A DNA stretch of 64,000 bases from Daphnia pulex (lineage: Eukaryota; Arthropoda; Branchiopoda; Diplostraca; Daphniidae). This document shows, one piece after another, positions 1-10,742 of this stretch. Below the pieces are notes generated by a model. That model was not told the origin of the DNA, made no database searches, and worked only from the letters and a program-made list of their open reading frames with translations. The stretch covers positions 7,073,001 through 7,137,000 of the forward strand of contig NC_060022.1 of the NCBI RefSeq assembly GCF_021134715.1. Direction: 5' to 3'. A program made the position numbers and the translations under genes. The first letter of the stretch is position 1, and each line of letters opens with the position of its first letter.

Positions 1-1602
1 ATTTTATTTGATTTCGACGGTCTCCTCATGCTGGGACATGCATGCACATTCAATAATACGGGGTTTGTTTCTCATCTTATCCAACGCTTTCCACATCTGC
101 CGCAGATTGCCGCACATTTGTGAAAAACGCACAGAAAAGACAAGACAAGAGGCATTGCTGACCACCCAACGGGCACTATAAATCCGGAAAGATTTCTGGT
201 AAGATCAGGATCATTTCAGCCGCGGTCCAAAACCCGACAATCGGGCAAATGAATCGGAGATACTCTTGTATTGGAAAGATTACTAGGTTTTTAAGTTTCA
301 TCAGTATTCGAACAAAAAGTTCAGCAGGATGAATTGCACCGTTCGTCTATTATTTTATCTTCCACAAGCTCGCATTCATCCAAGTCCCGGCAACCACGCC
401 ACTACCTGGTCGTCGGGACTTGGCAAGGTTCGATTTTTCAAGACTTAACGCATGGCTCATTGGTTAATCAATGAATCAATTAACGCCCGGTACTGCAATG
501 GGCACGGGGACCAGCCCAAATAAACCTCATGAAGGAGTTATCTGCCAAAAAGCGCTTTCGTCTCTGATTCGAACCATTCACCGACCGCTTCGACCATATC
601 CATCATTTAAAACCATTACGCGAACTGTGTACAGAAGTGGAATTCCACGATCTTGGACCGGTGAGTAGAACACGAAAGATGAAAACTACTAAGATTCGAA
701 TCGGGAATGAATTCTCCTCTTTTCGTCCCCAATCTTTCGCTTTGCTGTTCCATCGGTTATCAAGGAAGAATTAACAATACCATCACCATCAGGTATTCAC
801 TTCCTGATTGAGCAACTGACTTTCGAGACTTCCTAGGGTAAAATTTGGTCGATACCCTCGTCTCTCTCATAATCTTTCGGTTCGGATTTATATCTTCCGG
901 CCGTAGACAGGTGGGCACTATAAGACCGAGAAGCGATGAAACGGAATCGAAACTGAATTCATTTGAAGCGGCGGATAGAAAAGGAGCTCTGGCCACAAGA
1001 AATGAAACTAGTAACCCCGAATCGGACACTTCTGATTCTTCGTTTTTGACCCATTCCAACAGAGCTCCCCATCCAAACACAGCTTCGAATTCATTTCTTT
1101 CAACCGCCATGCTCTCGAACTCATATATGCCCGTGCGGAATCAAAATAAAACCAATTGATGGTCGGAAAGGAGCTCAGCTACGATGGAAATGAAACTACA
1201 ACTAACGCCGAACCGGACAACTTCCCATTCTGCGTCTTCGTTCCATTTCCCAAAGCTCCCCGTCGATACCAAAGTTTTTGCGTCGAAGCTACTAAAGAAA
1301 TTTCGCGCTTTCTCTTCTCCTCTTTCGCCTTCCCTTCGATATCTATCCAACCATCGCTCGATCCCATTTCTTTCGACCGCGCCTGCCTGGCTGGTCAACT
1401 CTACTTCTTTGTTGTTGTTTTTTAATGAGGAACACAAATAAAACCTCACAATTTCTGACATCTCTTCCGGGCTTTGCAAATTGCAGCCGCCTGGAGGGAC
1501 ATATTTGGCGGAGACTTAAAAGTCCCGACGGTTCGCGATCAAAAGGTTCTCGTGTAGACTTCGATCGGAGCCGCCTGACGTGCCAGAAATGTCCCTACAC
1601 CA
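1..1602. repeat. Extra copy of the right part of the Pokey-like piggyBac (direct repeat, left copy)
   Basis: This stretch matches 6894-8495 base for base without indels as far as I can read (constant offset 6893); I saw one substitution, at base 50. It continues off the left window edge. It holds no gene of its own; the short ORFs in it are identical in both copies. The match stops abruptly at 1602, inside the element's right part, so the right terminus present at 8496-8713 is missing here and BEL/Pao sequence follows. It is best read as a truncated second Pokey-like element or a recombination product; a misassembly is also possible. One copy of the internal repeat lies at 1163-1352 and a diverged copy near 970-1080. 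Confidence 0.75.
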
Positions 1603-2296
1603 GCTCTGATGTTGCTAATAAACGGGTGTGGTCATCAACCACATATTTCTCGATTGCGGTAACATAACGTTCAACTATTTTCGGGTATTTCACAAAGTTT
1701 TTCTACTGATTCAAGCGTTATAGCGCACTCGCTCGGTTGTCGGGAAGTTCTTTTCTTGGATTTTTCCACGGTAGATCAACTTCGAATCGCGCACCCACAT
1801 TTTATATGGATGAAGCCAGCATTTCGAAAGCCAGCGTATCTTCTATGAACATTTTTAGCGCTGTCAATGGTCCAAACGTTTCGGTTGCGTAAGAGTTTTG
1901 GACCACTGTAACTACTAACTAGGTCCGCGTCCTTTGGATTTTCTATTCCGGTAGAAGCGGGTATCCTACCAATTACAGTCCATCCGAATGGCGTGAGTTT
2001 ACCTTCAGTGCTTTCTTGTCTTGAGACTTTCTGGTGACAAGTTGGTGGTGCGCATCTTCTACCTCCTGTCCAATCAACACGTCGATTTTGCCTGAATCTA
2101 TCTCCGGTAAATCCAAGTTAGCGAGATGTTCCCACCTAAACTTCTCCTTTGGCCAGTTGATTCTTCTATCTGACACTTTAATTGAAGGTACCAGATAGCT
2201 TCATCCACATGAAAGTTGTTTCTCTTATCGATTGAAAAAATATCAAATTTTATTAATTTCATCTGGAGGAGTTGCGAATCAAAGCACGATCCCAGA
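1603..2296 (-). pseudogene. BEL/Pao retrotransposon pol fragment (protease end to start of RT)
   Basis: Read on the minus strand this continues the BEL/Pao element cut by the piggyBac insertion. Recognisable pieces in order are a block with RWEHLANLDLPE and KIDVLIGQEVEDAHH (the part of the A16-type peptidase region after the active site), then in another frame TPFGWTVIGRIP (the family's conserved GWxVxGxIP block), then VDLPWKNPRKELPDNRAS (the PW..p..LP.NR block at the start of the RT region). Reading needs a frameshift near 2177, another near 1990, and passes stops, so it is dead. It ends at 1603 where the Pokey-like repeat begins; RT, RNase H, integrase and the 3' LTR are absent. Confidence 0.75.
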
Positions 2297-2312
2297 TTAA
2301 CCCTTTTTCGAC
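2297..2312. repeat. TTAA target duplication and left piggyBac terminal inverted repeat
   Basis: TTAA at 2297-2300 followed by CCCTTTTTCGAC. It pairs with the right end at 8702-8717: the first six bases are identical, 10 of 12 overall. Confidence 0.75.
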
Positions 2313-2439
2313 GCCAAAGTTATTTTGGCCGTGCTTGACTGAAATTAAAAGTACAGATTGCTGAGGACGTCTCAAACCACTCAATTAAAAAGAAATAAAA
2401 AATTCCTTTTTTTACTGTACTTTTATTGCTTTTTTGTTT

Positions 2440-2590
2440 TTTGTCCCGTCAGGAAAGTCCCGACCGGCACTTCAGCCACCGAAAAACGGCCAAATTTCCA
2501 AGCGACTGCCGTCCGCCGGGACAAAAAAAATGTCCCGACAGTTACACACAGCAGCCACTTTAAAAAAATTTGTCCCGTCAGACGGCTCGC
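2440..2590. repeat. Subterminal GTCCCGAC/GTCCCGTC motifs of the piggyBac left end
   Basis: The words GTCCCGTC or GTCCCGAC occur near 2445, 2456, 2532 and 2572, plus an inverted GGGAC at about 2519; GTCCCGAC recurs at 8694-8701, next to the right terminus. Repeated subterminal words like this are often transposase binding sites in DNA transposons; that role is inference. Confidence 0.5.
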
Positions 2591-2967
2591 ACGGGGGTTT
2601 CAGCGAGTAGAACGCGAAAGATGAAAACAAAAATGATCCGACACTTCGGAAATGCTTGTCTTTTCTCTTTCTCATTTTTCTCGGCCAAAAATGGAATCAA
2701 AATGAATCTATTTGAAACGGCGGAAGGAAAGGAGCTTGTCCACGAAGGAAAAACTATTGAACCGGACACTTCTGGTTCATTTTCGCTTATTCCAAACAGC
2801 TACATCCAACATCCGCTTCGAATCCATTTCTTTCGACCGTTCCTATTTCAGTTGATATCAATCCAGGCTTTCGCCCGTGCCGGTGACCGCTCATTCAGAT
2901 CCCCAAACTCAGTAAAAAAACAAATTGATACAACATAAAACAGTTTATTTAACCCATTCGTCTTCAT

Positions 2968-5715
2968 CTAAAAGGACATTACATCATTATTTAGCGCATC
3001 AAAATCAGAATCATCAGAGGAATCAGATGAAGGGTAAATCCCCAAAGGATCCGTTTCGACAGTTTGGACTGCGATCTCTTCTTCAGGATCGACAGCAAGT
3101 ACTGTTTCAGCAGCAGCCTTTGTTGGATCGAGTATCCGATCATCGTGAAATTCCAAAAAGCAGTTTCTTTTCTTGGACAGACAAAGAAAGATTTTGCACA
3201 TACTGCACTGGGAGAATGGACGAGATTCCTTCGTGTGACCATTGGGTCTTCTCTCGGTCGTGGCTTGGCACCATTCGAAACCGTCCTCTATTCTCAACGA
3301 AAATAGGATGATGGATTCCGACCTGACTGAAGCGTATTTCATCTGGCACGCTCAGTCTATCTTTCCTTCTTTTGGCACCGGGCTCTGCCGAAAGTGGAAT
3401 CTCTTTCATCAATCTTGCTTCTGGAGCATCTCCTTTGCGGCCTATCTCATCATTCAGCCCGTAAAGTAAAAGAGAAGTAGTCACGCTTCGCTTGAATTGC
3501 AAAAGACTGAGATATCTTTTGTCCTTCAGGAAGGTTTTTCCTTTCTTGTTTTTCATCGTCTGGAAAGAAATTGAACAGAAAATTATTGAAGCTTGGCACT
3601 CTGTCAATACAATTTCTGAACTTACCACCAAATCGCAGTAAGTAATCCAGCTATTCACCATACATGTTTCCATGAGGGAGTAAAAGAGACGGTGCCACCA
3701 TTTTTTGATTTGCGGTCTCTCTCGTAGTAGGAACGCAGCTGGTTTGCCGTGTCTACACCGCCCATGTTATCGACGTAATCGCCAATAGCCTTTGTACAAG
3801 ACTTTGTTCTGAACGAACCATCGCGCTGCTTCCTTTGCACCTTGACAGCCTCTGAGCCGTGGAAGTTGGAAGCGACCCGAAACGGCTTAGTGTCCTTCCA
3901 GATGAAAACACCCTTTCTTCCCGTTCCTGGTTCACCGCCAAACTTGGCCACAAATTCGTCCTGCGGAAGGTTCGATTCGTTGACCGTAAAAATGGGTTGC
4001 CCCACTCTGGTTTTAAGAATCGTTCCAACCGCATTGATCCCCCTTTTGTCGAGTTCGTCCAGGAGGGCGATGCTCGTGAAGAAGCGATCAAAGGCTACTA
4101 CATGTCCGTTCTTTGCCAAGGGCTCGCAAAGATCAAGAACTACTCCTTCCACCATCGTAAAATTGGAATCCTTGAGCGTTTCACCAATTCGAGCTCCATG
4201 ATAGATCTCAAAATTATAGGTGTAGCCTCTATTACAGCATCGACTCCAGATTTTGAAGCCGCTTTTGATGGGTTTGCCGTTCATCGTTTGCCGAAGCATG
4301 GATCGACCTTTAAATTTCACCATGGATTCGTCTATACTTTGCCACCTGGGAGGCCGGCGACACTCATTAAATGGCTTATTGAGTACGTCCACCAACGATC
4401 GGATCTTATAAATAGGATCCTTTCGCACCTTCAACTGTTTATCTTTGTCTAATTCACCATGATCAGCGCAAGACAAGTGTTTTGAAATATATTTAAAATG
4501 CTCACGTGTCATTGCTTGATGAACGATTCCAATGCCGTAACCAGTATCCGGCTGCCTTTCCCAATACATCGACAGCTCCGGCAAACGATGATAACCCATC
4601 AAGAACTGTATTCCGAGGAACGCAACAAGTTCATATCTGTCGACTAAACCTCCAGGAAGCATTTCGCTAGACTGCCTCCCTTCTGGTCTGCCTCCAAATC
4701 TCCTAGATGGTGGATTGCCCTTTTCAACGTAATTCCAGGAGTCTCGGATCCGTTTATTTGTCTTTTCTAGCAAAAGATCAAAAGTTTGGAATCCGCCAAG
4801 CATAGACCAAAAGATGTGGAGAGGAGTATCACCCGGATGGAACTTAGAAAATACGGGGCCCACAGGTTTCTCTGGAGTAAACTCGTGGGAATACTGCCGG
4901 TACTGTGTCTCCTGATTCTCATCATCATTCTCATGGTAATCTTCTTCCACATCAGTCCAATAGCTCACTCCCTTCCAATGCTTGTTGATGGCTTGATGGT
5001 GTGCGATTAATTTAGCATCGGCCTTTTGTTGCATTCTCAGCTTCACCGCATCTGAATTGACCTTTTTAGGGGCCATGGATGGATGTCCTTTAGAACTGCG
5101 AGGGCCACGATGTCTCAATTTCGCATTGGTCAGTCCGATTTTTTTTCGAGCGAAGTAACGAGTCACTTCATCGTCGGTAACTTGACCGTCAGAAGAGCAC
5201 CCTACCTTGGCGGTTGACCGGGTCATTCTTCTCCTCTTTTCAGGTGGCGAGGAACCACCTTCAAGATCAGCATCTTGTGCTTTATTTTTTTTTGCCTTCG
5301 TCGAACCATCCGGATTAAAAGCCAGGCGTTCCAACCTGACGGACACTTTCCGCAAATTGACCGCTGACTTAGCTTTAACCGGAGGTTCTTCGTTGGCAAT
5401 CTCTCTTTCTTTTTCGGCAATTGGTTCCTCCTCATCAGCCGGCCCCTGATCAAGAACCGGTTCCCTTTCAGGCGCCAGCTCCTGACCCAGCTCCTCAACC
5501 GGCTCCTCGGAGGCAACCGATTCCTCTACATTATTTTGAGCCTCATCTCCGGTATCAGTATCGATGGACGGCTCTTTATTCCCAGCTTCTCGTTCCTTTG
5601 CCTCTTTTAATTGCTGCCTTTTTAATACAGCTGCGGCGGCGGCTTTCTTGGCTGAATTTTTCACGGCTCTCGACTTAGTATATCTTGGGTCTCTCTTTTT
5701 TTTATTTTTCGCCAT
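2968..5715 (-). pseudogene. piggyBac-type transposase (one intron, two frame breaks)
   Basis: The main frame (5715-3655) gives 686 residues. The first ~250 are a charged, low-complexity tail rich in K/A/E/P. The DDE domain follows: SIDESM with Asp462, VAFDRFFTS with Asp543 and MGGVDTANQL with Asp655 match the three catalytic aspartates of piggyBac. Near 3708, within an AAAAAA run, the frame slips; the next frame carries KKWWHRLFYSL and VNSWITY, typical of the family after the third Asp. A good GT-AG intron lies at 3560-3625. A further slip near 3330 leads to a C-terminal cysteine-rich tail (FEWCQATTERR, QCSMCKIFLC, FLEFH) and an acidic end at 2968. Length and order are as expected for a full transposase, so either it is freshly inactivated or the breaks are sequencing indels. 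Confidence 0.85.
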
Positions 5716-6893
5716 TTTTAATCAATCTGAAAATACAGAATCGAAAAAAAAGGCACGATTAGTCTTTGTGAATTCGGCAAAAGGATAACGAATTTCCTTA
5801 CGTCCTAAGCCTTATATGACGGTCTTATTTTATCATGCAGGGGAAAAGCATGCACATGCAGGAGTTACCGGGGCTTATTCTTATCCAGCGCCTTTCACCG
5901 CCTTTCGGAGTTTCCTCACGAGACAGCAGTAATCAACGCACGGATAAGAGAGTACAAGAGGCTTTGTGTAAAATTTATTTACACGGGCACTAATAGCGCC
6001 TCGAAGACTTCAAAATCAATTCAAAAGAACCGTTGGACGGAAAGGAGCTCAGCTACGATGGAAATGAAACTACAACTAACGCCGAACCGGACAGCTTCCC
6101 ATTCTGCGTCTTCGTTCCATTTCCCAAAGTCGATACCAAAGTTTTTGCGTCGAAGCTACTAAAGAAATTTCGCGCTTTCCTTTTCGCCTCTTTCGCCTTC
6201 CCTTCGATATCTATCCAACCAACGGCTTCAAATTCACTTGAACCCTTTTTTTTATTTGTATTTGAGGAATCGCGGACACTTAAGTCGCGCGGCACCCAGA
6301 TAGGAATAAAAATAAATAAGGAGCGTCGGGCGGAAAGGAGCTCAGCTACGATGGAAATGAAACTACAACTAACGCCGAACCGGACAACTTCCCATTCTGC
6401 GTCTTCGTTCCATTTCCCAAAGCTCCCCGTCGATACCAAAGTTTTTGCGTCGAAGCTACTAAAGAAATTTCGCGCTTTCCTTTTCGCCTCTTTCGCCTTC
6501 CCTTCAATATCTATCCAACCACCGGCTTCAAATTCATTTGATTCGACTACACGGACCGGAACGGAATAAAAATACCGCCTGGAAAAAAACTATTTAGAAC
6601 TGACACTTCCCGTTCTGTTTTCGCTAATTCCCAGGGGAATTCATTACAACCACCCCTTCAATTTTCTTTCATCCGTGTAGACCAGTATATTTCTGACATC
6701 TCTGATCTTTGAATTTCTGACATCTCTAACCGGCCAGTCTGCTCTGGCTTAATCGAATTTGCACCCGGCTTTAGGATAAATTAGGAGCCAATTCACGAGA
6801 CATTCGTCTCTACGCCACTTCCAAAAAACTCTTAGGACTTTATTTTTGATTGCCATGTTTATTCAAGGCTTCTATATTGGCCAAAAGGATCCA
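5716..6893. other. Non-coding middle of the piggyBac, with two internal repeats
   Basis: No credible coding region. It contains the transposase upstream region and two near-identical repeat units (6038-6220 and 6331-6520). The ORFs that run through both repeats on the plus and minus strands are repeat-driven and match no family I know. Confidence 0.5.
6038..6520 (+). repeat. Two tandem-spaced ~190-bp internal repeats of the Pokey-like element
   Basis: Units at 6038-6220 and 6331-6520 share the block that starts CGGAAAGGAGCTCAGCTACG and ends ATCTATCCAACC. The first lacks a 6-base piece (CTCCCC) present in the others. The same unit occurs at 8056-8245 and 1163-1352. Diverged relatives with GGAGCT and GGACACTTCTG words lie near 970-1080, 7863-7973 and 2716-2850. 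Pokey elements are reported to carry repeats shared with the rDNA intergenic spacer; whether these are the same I cannot test here. Confidence 0.75.
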
Positions 6894-8495
6894 ATTTTAT
6901 TTGATTTCGACGGTCTCCTCATGCTGGGACATGCATGCACATCCAATAATACGGGGTTTGTTTCTCATCTTATCCAACGCTTTCCACATCTGCCGCAGAT
7001 TGCCGCACATTTGTGAAAAACGCACAGAAAAGACAAGACAAGAGGCATTGCTGACCACCCAACGGGCACTATAAATCCGGAAAGATTTCTGGTAAGATCA
7101 GGATCATTTCAGCCGCGGTCCAAAACCCGACAATCGGGCAAATGAATCGGAGATACTCTTGTATTGGAAAGATTACTAGGTTTTTAAGTTTCATCAGTAT
7201 TCGAACAAAAAGTTCAGCAGGATGAATTGCACCGTTCGTCTATTATTTTATCTTCCACAAGCTCGCATTCATCCAAGTCCCGGCAACCACGCCACTACCT
7301 GGTCGTCGGGACTTGGCAAGGTTCGATTTTTCAAGACTTAACGCATGGCTCATTGGTTAATCAATGAATCAATTAACGCCCGGTACTGCAATGGGCACGG
7401 GGACCAGCCCAAATAAACCTCATGAAGGAGTTATCTGCCAAAAAGCGCTTTCGTCTCTGATTCGAACCATTCACCGACCGCTTCGACCATATCCATCATT
7501 TAAAACCATTACGCGAACTGTGTACAGAAGTGGAATTCCACGATCTTGGACCGGTGAGTAGAACACGAAAGATGAAAACTACTAAGATTCGAATCGGGAA
7601 TGAATTCTCCTCTTTTCGTCCCCAATCTTTCGCTTTGCTGTTCCATCGGTTATCAAGGAAGAATTAACAATACCATCACCATCAGGTATTCACTTCCTGA
7701 TTGAGCAACTGACTTTCGAGACTTCCTAGGGTAAAATTTGGTCGATACCCTCGTCTCTCTCATAATCTTTCGGTTCGGATTTATATCTTCCGGCCGTAGA
7801 CAGGTGGGCACTATAAGACCGAGAAGCGATGAAACGGAATCGAAACTGAATTCATTTGAAGCGGCGGATAGAAAAGGAGCTCTGGCCACAAGAAATGAAA
7901 CTAGTAACCCCGAATCGGACACTTCTGATTCTTCGTTTTTGACCCATTCCAACAGAGCTCCCCATCCAAACACAGCTTCGAATTCATTTCTTTCAACCGC
8001 CATGCTCTCGAACTCATATATGCCCGTGCGGAATCAAAATAAAACCAATTGATGGTCGGAAAGGAGCTCAGCTACGATGGAAATGAAACTACAACTAACG
8101 CCGAACCGGACAACTTCCCATTCTGCGTCTTCGTTCCATTTCCCAAAGCTCCCCGTCGATACCAAAGTTTTTGCGTCGAAGCTACTAAAGAAATTTCGCG
8201 CTTTCTCTTCTCCTCTTTCGCCTTCCCTTCGATATCTATCCAACCATCGCTCGATCCCATTTCTTTCGACCGCGCCTGCCTGGCTGGTCAACTCTACTTC
8301 TTTGTTGTTGTTTTTTAATGAGGAACACAAATAAAACCTCACAATTTCTGACATCTCTTCCGGGCTTTGCAAATTGCAGCCGCCTGGAGGGACATATTTG
8401 GCGGAGACTTAAAAGTCCCGACGGTTCGCGATCAAAAGGTTCTCGTGTAGACTTCGATCGGAGCCGCCTGACGTGCCAGAAATGTCCCTACACCA
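6894..8495. repeat. Direct repeat, right copy (inside the piggyBac)
   Basis: Partner of 1-1602. Here it lies inside the complete element and is followed by 218 bp of unique right-end sequence (8496-8713) that the left copy lacks. Confidence 0.75.
8056..8245 (+). repeat. Internal ~190-bp repeat unit, third copy within the piggyBac
   Basis: Same unit as at 6038-6220 and 6331-6520, ending ATCTATCCAACC; a duplicate in the left repeat copy is at 1163-1352. Confidence 0.7.
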
Positions 8496-8701
8496 AAACC
8501 TCGTAAAACACGTGAATGGCTCGTACGAATCGTTTGAAACTCTTACCCTCGATCAACCGATGGACGATTGACATATGCTGAAAAGGCGATTAAATTTTGT
8601 AGGCAGATCATTGAGAAAACAGCTTAAGTTTGAGGCACTTTGTCTGGTTTTAATTTCTCGTTTCTGCCTACTAAGGCCCGCAATTTTTTTTTGTCCCGAC
8701 G

Positions 8702-8717
8702 GTAGATAAAGGGTTAA
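8702..8717. repeat. Right piggyBac terminal inverted repeat and TTAA
   Basis: GTAGATAAAGGG followed by TTAA (8714-8717). Reverse-complemented it reads CCCTTTATCTAC, pairing with the left end at 2301. Confidence 0.75.
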
Positions 8718-10398
8718 GTGCGTCAGGCGGTCCCGACACTCCGATATTCTCAGCAAAGTTTTTTCGCATCCGAGTTATTTCACTTCCTGGGTCTAGCATC
8801 CCCAAGGTACGAAACGCGCCATTACGTCCGATGACCCATATCGGAACGATTGTGACCAACACTGCAAAATTTTTATACAACCGCTCTATAGGGGCTACTG
8901 TGTTACCTGACCGACGCGGGATCACTCGTCCCGACCCATGAAGGAGTGGGTGAGGCCACTGGGAGCAGTCCGTTACGGTGAATTTTGTTGCTTTTTACAT
9001 GCAGCTGAGAGGTGTTTTCGTCCAAGGCATCTAGAGCAATGCTTTCCATTCGCGACTGCTTCCGCTCTTTGGGTGGGTGAGAAGTCGATGATAGTCTGGC
9101 AGAATGATAGAGGGTGCCCTGGATTGGCGTGGCACACCGTGCAAGTGTTGTCTTCATTCGTTGGATTTTGAATAGCCGCCATTCTCACCGTCGGGAAAAA
9201 TTTTACAATCTTGGCTAGGGGGTTGTGACGATTTTTGCGCTTTGCGCGATGCTGATGCGCCCAAAAATTCTTCTGCTCTTACAATACCTTCTATTCATTT
9301 GTCAAAATTGACCAGACCTGGCACTCTTAGTCTTAGTGGGTACGCGAACCTTCCCCACACTCTTTGAAGCTTACTTGGAAGGTCTCTAATCAATTGGCTC
9401 TTGATATGAAATGATTGGCCTTCTTCTTGATTCACACTAGTTACTGCATCTTTTACTTAAGCCGCCATGTTGACAAGTGATTTTAGGTCCCCCGACGAAA
9501 ATGGCTGAAGAGGTAATAATTATTGACAATGTGCATGCATGATGGCTTAGCGATTACCATATGGATCAGTAAGCGCCTTCCACGACGTTTGGTAATCAGA
9601 CGAGGCAACGAATAAGTTTGCTACTCTCCTTCGAACGTCCGGTTCTAAATTTTCACGAAGGGCTAGTAACTTCATATCTTCTGGCATTCGGATATTGTGG
9701 ATGAGAGCGCTGAAAGAAAGTTAGAAATCAGGACATGTTCGGGAATCTTCGTTAAAAGGTGTAATGGATATTTTTGGCCATGGTCCTCTTGGTCTTATTT
9801 CGTCATCCGAATAATTTATTGAGGAAGAAAATGTTGGCTTCAAATTCGATTTTCCCGGCGATTTTAGACCTTCCAATTGACGCTGATATTCGATCTGTAA
9901 AGGGAGGTCCTTTTGCTGTCGTTGACTCTGTTGTCGGATGTCCTCCACTTTACGTTGCTCCTCGAGCTTTGCTTGTTCTCGCTCGAACTCCCATTCTAGC
10001 CTTCTCTTTTTTGCAATAGGGCCGCGTCCATCTTCTCCTTTTCCGTATTCGAATATTCTTCCGCTGCCTTTCGACATACCGTATAAAAGGTGTTGATTTC
10101 TGCTTCCCATTCTATTGCGTCTGGCTCCTTGCCCTTGCCCGCTTGCTTGTATTTCGCACCAGCCCGCTGTTAGATTCTTCGAGTACCACTAAAGCTACGT
10201 TCACGTCATCTGATTTCCCCCTCCGTCGATCAACGCCTTGAGGTGGTTTGCTTGTCGGGTGTGGTGACGTTTAGCGCTGGTTCGGATTGCCAAGATTGTT
10301 TTTGTGTCGACTTCCTCTTTGCTATCGCTTGCAGACACTATTTTCTCAGTCGACTCCCTATTAACTAGGTATCGGGTTTGCGATAATCTAAAAAGCAC
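8718..10398 (-). pseudogene. BEL/Pao retrotransposon gag and protease start (dead)
   Basis: Minus-strand remains in element order. 10398-10201 has a basic start typical of these Gags (RTSAKRHHTRQANHLKALI). 10110-9721 has a coiled, charged stretch then PWPKISITPFNED, like the 'lPkl.i..F.Gd' block. About 9710-9550 has MPEDMKLLALRENLEPDVRR followed by SSDYQTSWKALTDPYGN, the conserved Gag helix region. 9188-8973 is the zinc-knuckle segment with CTVCHANPGHPLSFC and CSRCLGRKHLSAAC. 8925-8718 is the start of the A16-type peptidase, with LGMLDPGSEIT around the catalytic DxGSE (Ser is Pro here). The frame then meets the piggyBac at TTAA. Frame changes and stops occur between all pieces. The 5' LTR was not identified. 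Confidence 0.75.
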
Positions 10399-10458
10399 CA
10401 GTTCAGAGACGATTATTTATGACTTTCTCAACAAGTTTTTGAATTCGACAAAAGGTTT

Positions 10459-10742
10459 ACCTGGACTAGTTTCAGAAGCGTTAGGTGATGTTTTAGTTTT
10501 TTTTATCCATGTTAGTAGCTGATTCTCAACCAACCACCTTTTGCAGTTTCAAATTTACCTGAAACCAGTCCAGAAGCGAATTAATATGACTTCATTTACA
10601 TACGTATTCATAGATTTTCATTTGAACTTGGTTCAGAAGCGTGAAGTAGTAATTCTGGTGATTTTACTTCCCTCTGCTTACACTTCTCAAGCGCTTGTTA
10701 CTTTTTTGGGTTTGAAATTTACCTGAAACAAGTTCAGAAGCG
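10459..10742. repeat. Four dispersed copies of a ~20-bp motif (ACCTGAAAC-AGTTCAGAAGCG)
   Basis: Copies at 10459-10480, 10557-10578, 10625-10641 (partial) and 10721-10742, all ending CAGAAGCG. A further inverted CGCTTCTGA is near 11079. Spacing is about 98, 66 and 98. They lie where the BEL/Pao leader or LTR would be expected, so they may be LTR or leader repeats; I could not define LTR ends. Confidence 0.5.

Larger units (their letters stand above)
2301..8713 (-). mobile_element. Pokey-like piggyBac DNA transposon inserted in a BEL/Pao element
   Basis: Both ends are flanked by TTAA (2297-2300 and 8714-8717), the target duplication of piggyBac elements. The left end starts CCCTTTTTCGAC and the right end, read inward on the other strand, starts CCCTTTATCTAC: imperfect terminal inverted repeats. 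The interrupted BEL/Pao coding continues across the site. Inside are a transposase on the minus strand (2968-5715), subterminal GTCCCGAC-type motifs, and a long non-coding right part with repeats of about 190 bp. The layout (piggyBac transposase plus repeat-rich non-coding arm) is that of Daphnia Pokey, which is known mainly from 28S rDNA; this copy is not in rDNA. The family name is my recognition from protein motifs and structure, not a database match. Confidence 0.8.

Noticed and set aside
760..1479. Minus-strand frames in the repeat copies (also at 7653-8372) as genes
   Set aside because: They follow the repeated DNA in several frames on both strands and show no family motif.
6033..6569. 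178-codon ORF and the opposing 128-codon ORF
   Set aside because: Both are produced by reading through two copies of the ~190-bp internal repeat.
1..8495. The 1.6-kb direct repeats as LTRs flanking the transposase
   Set aside because: They lack TG...CA ends and target duplications, and one copy lies inside the TTAA-bounded piggyBac.
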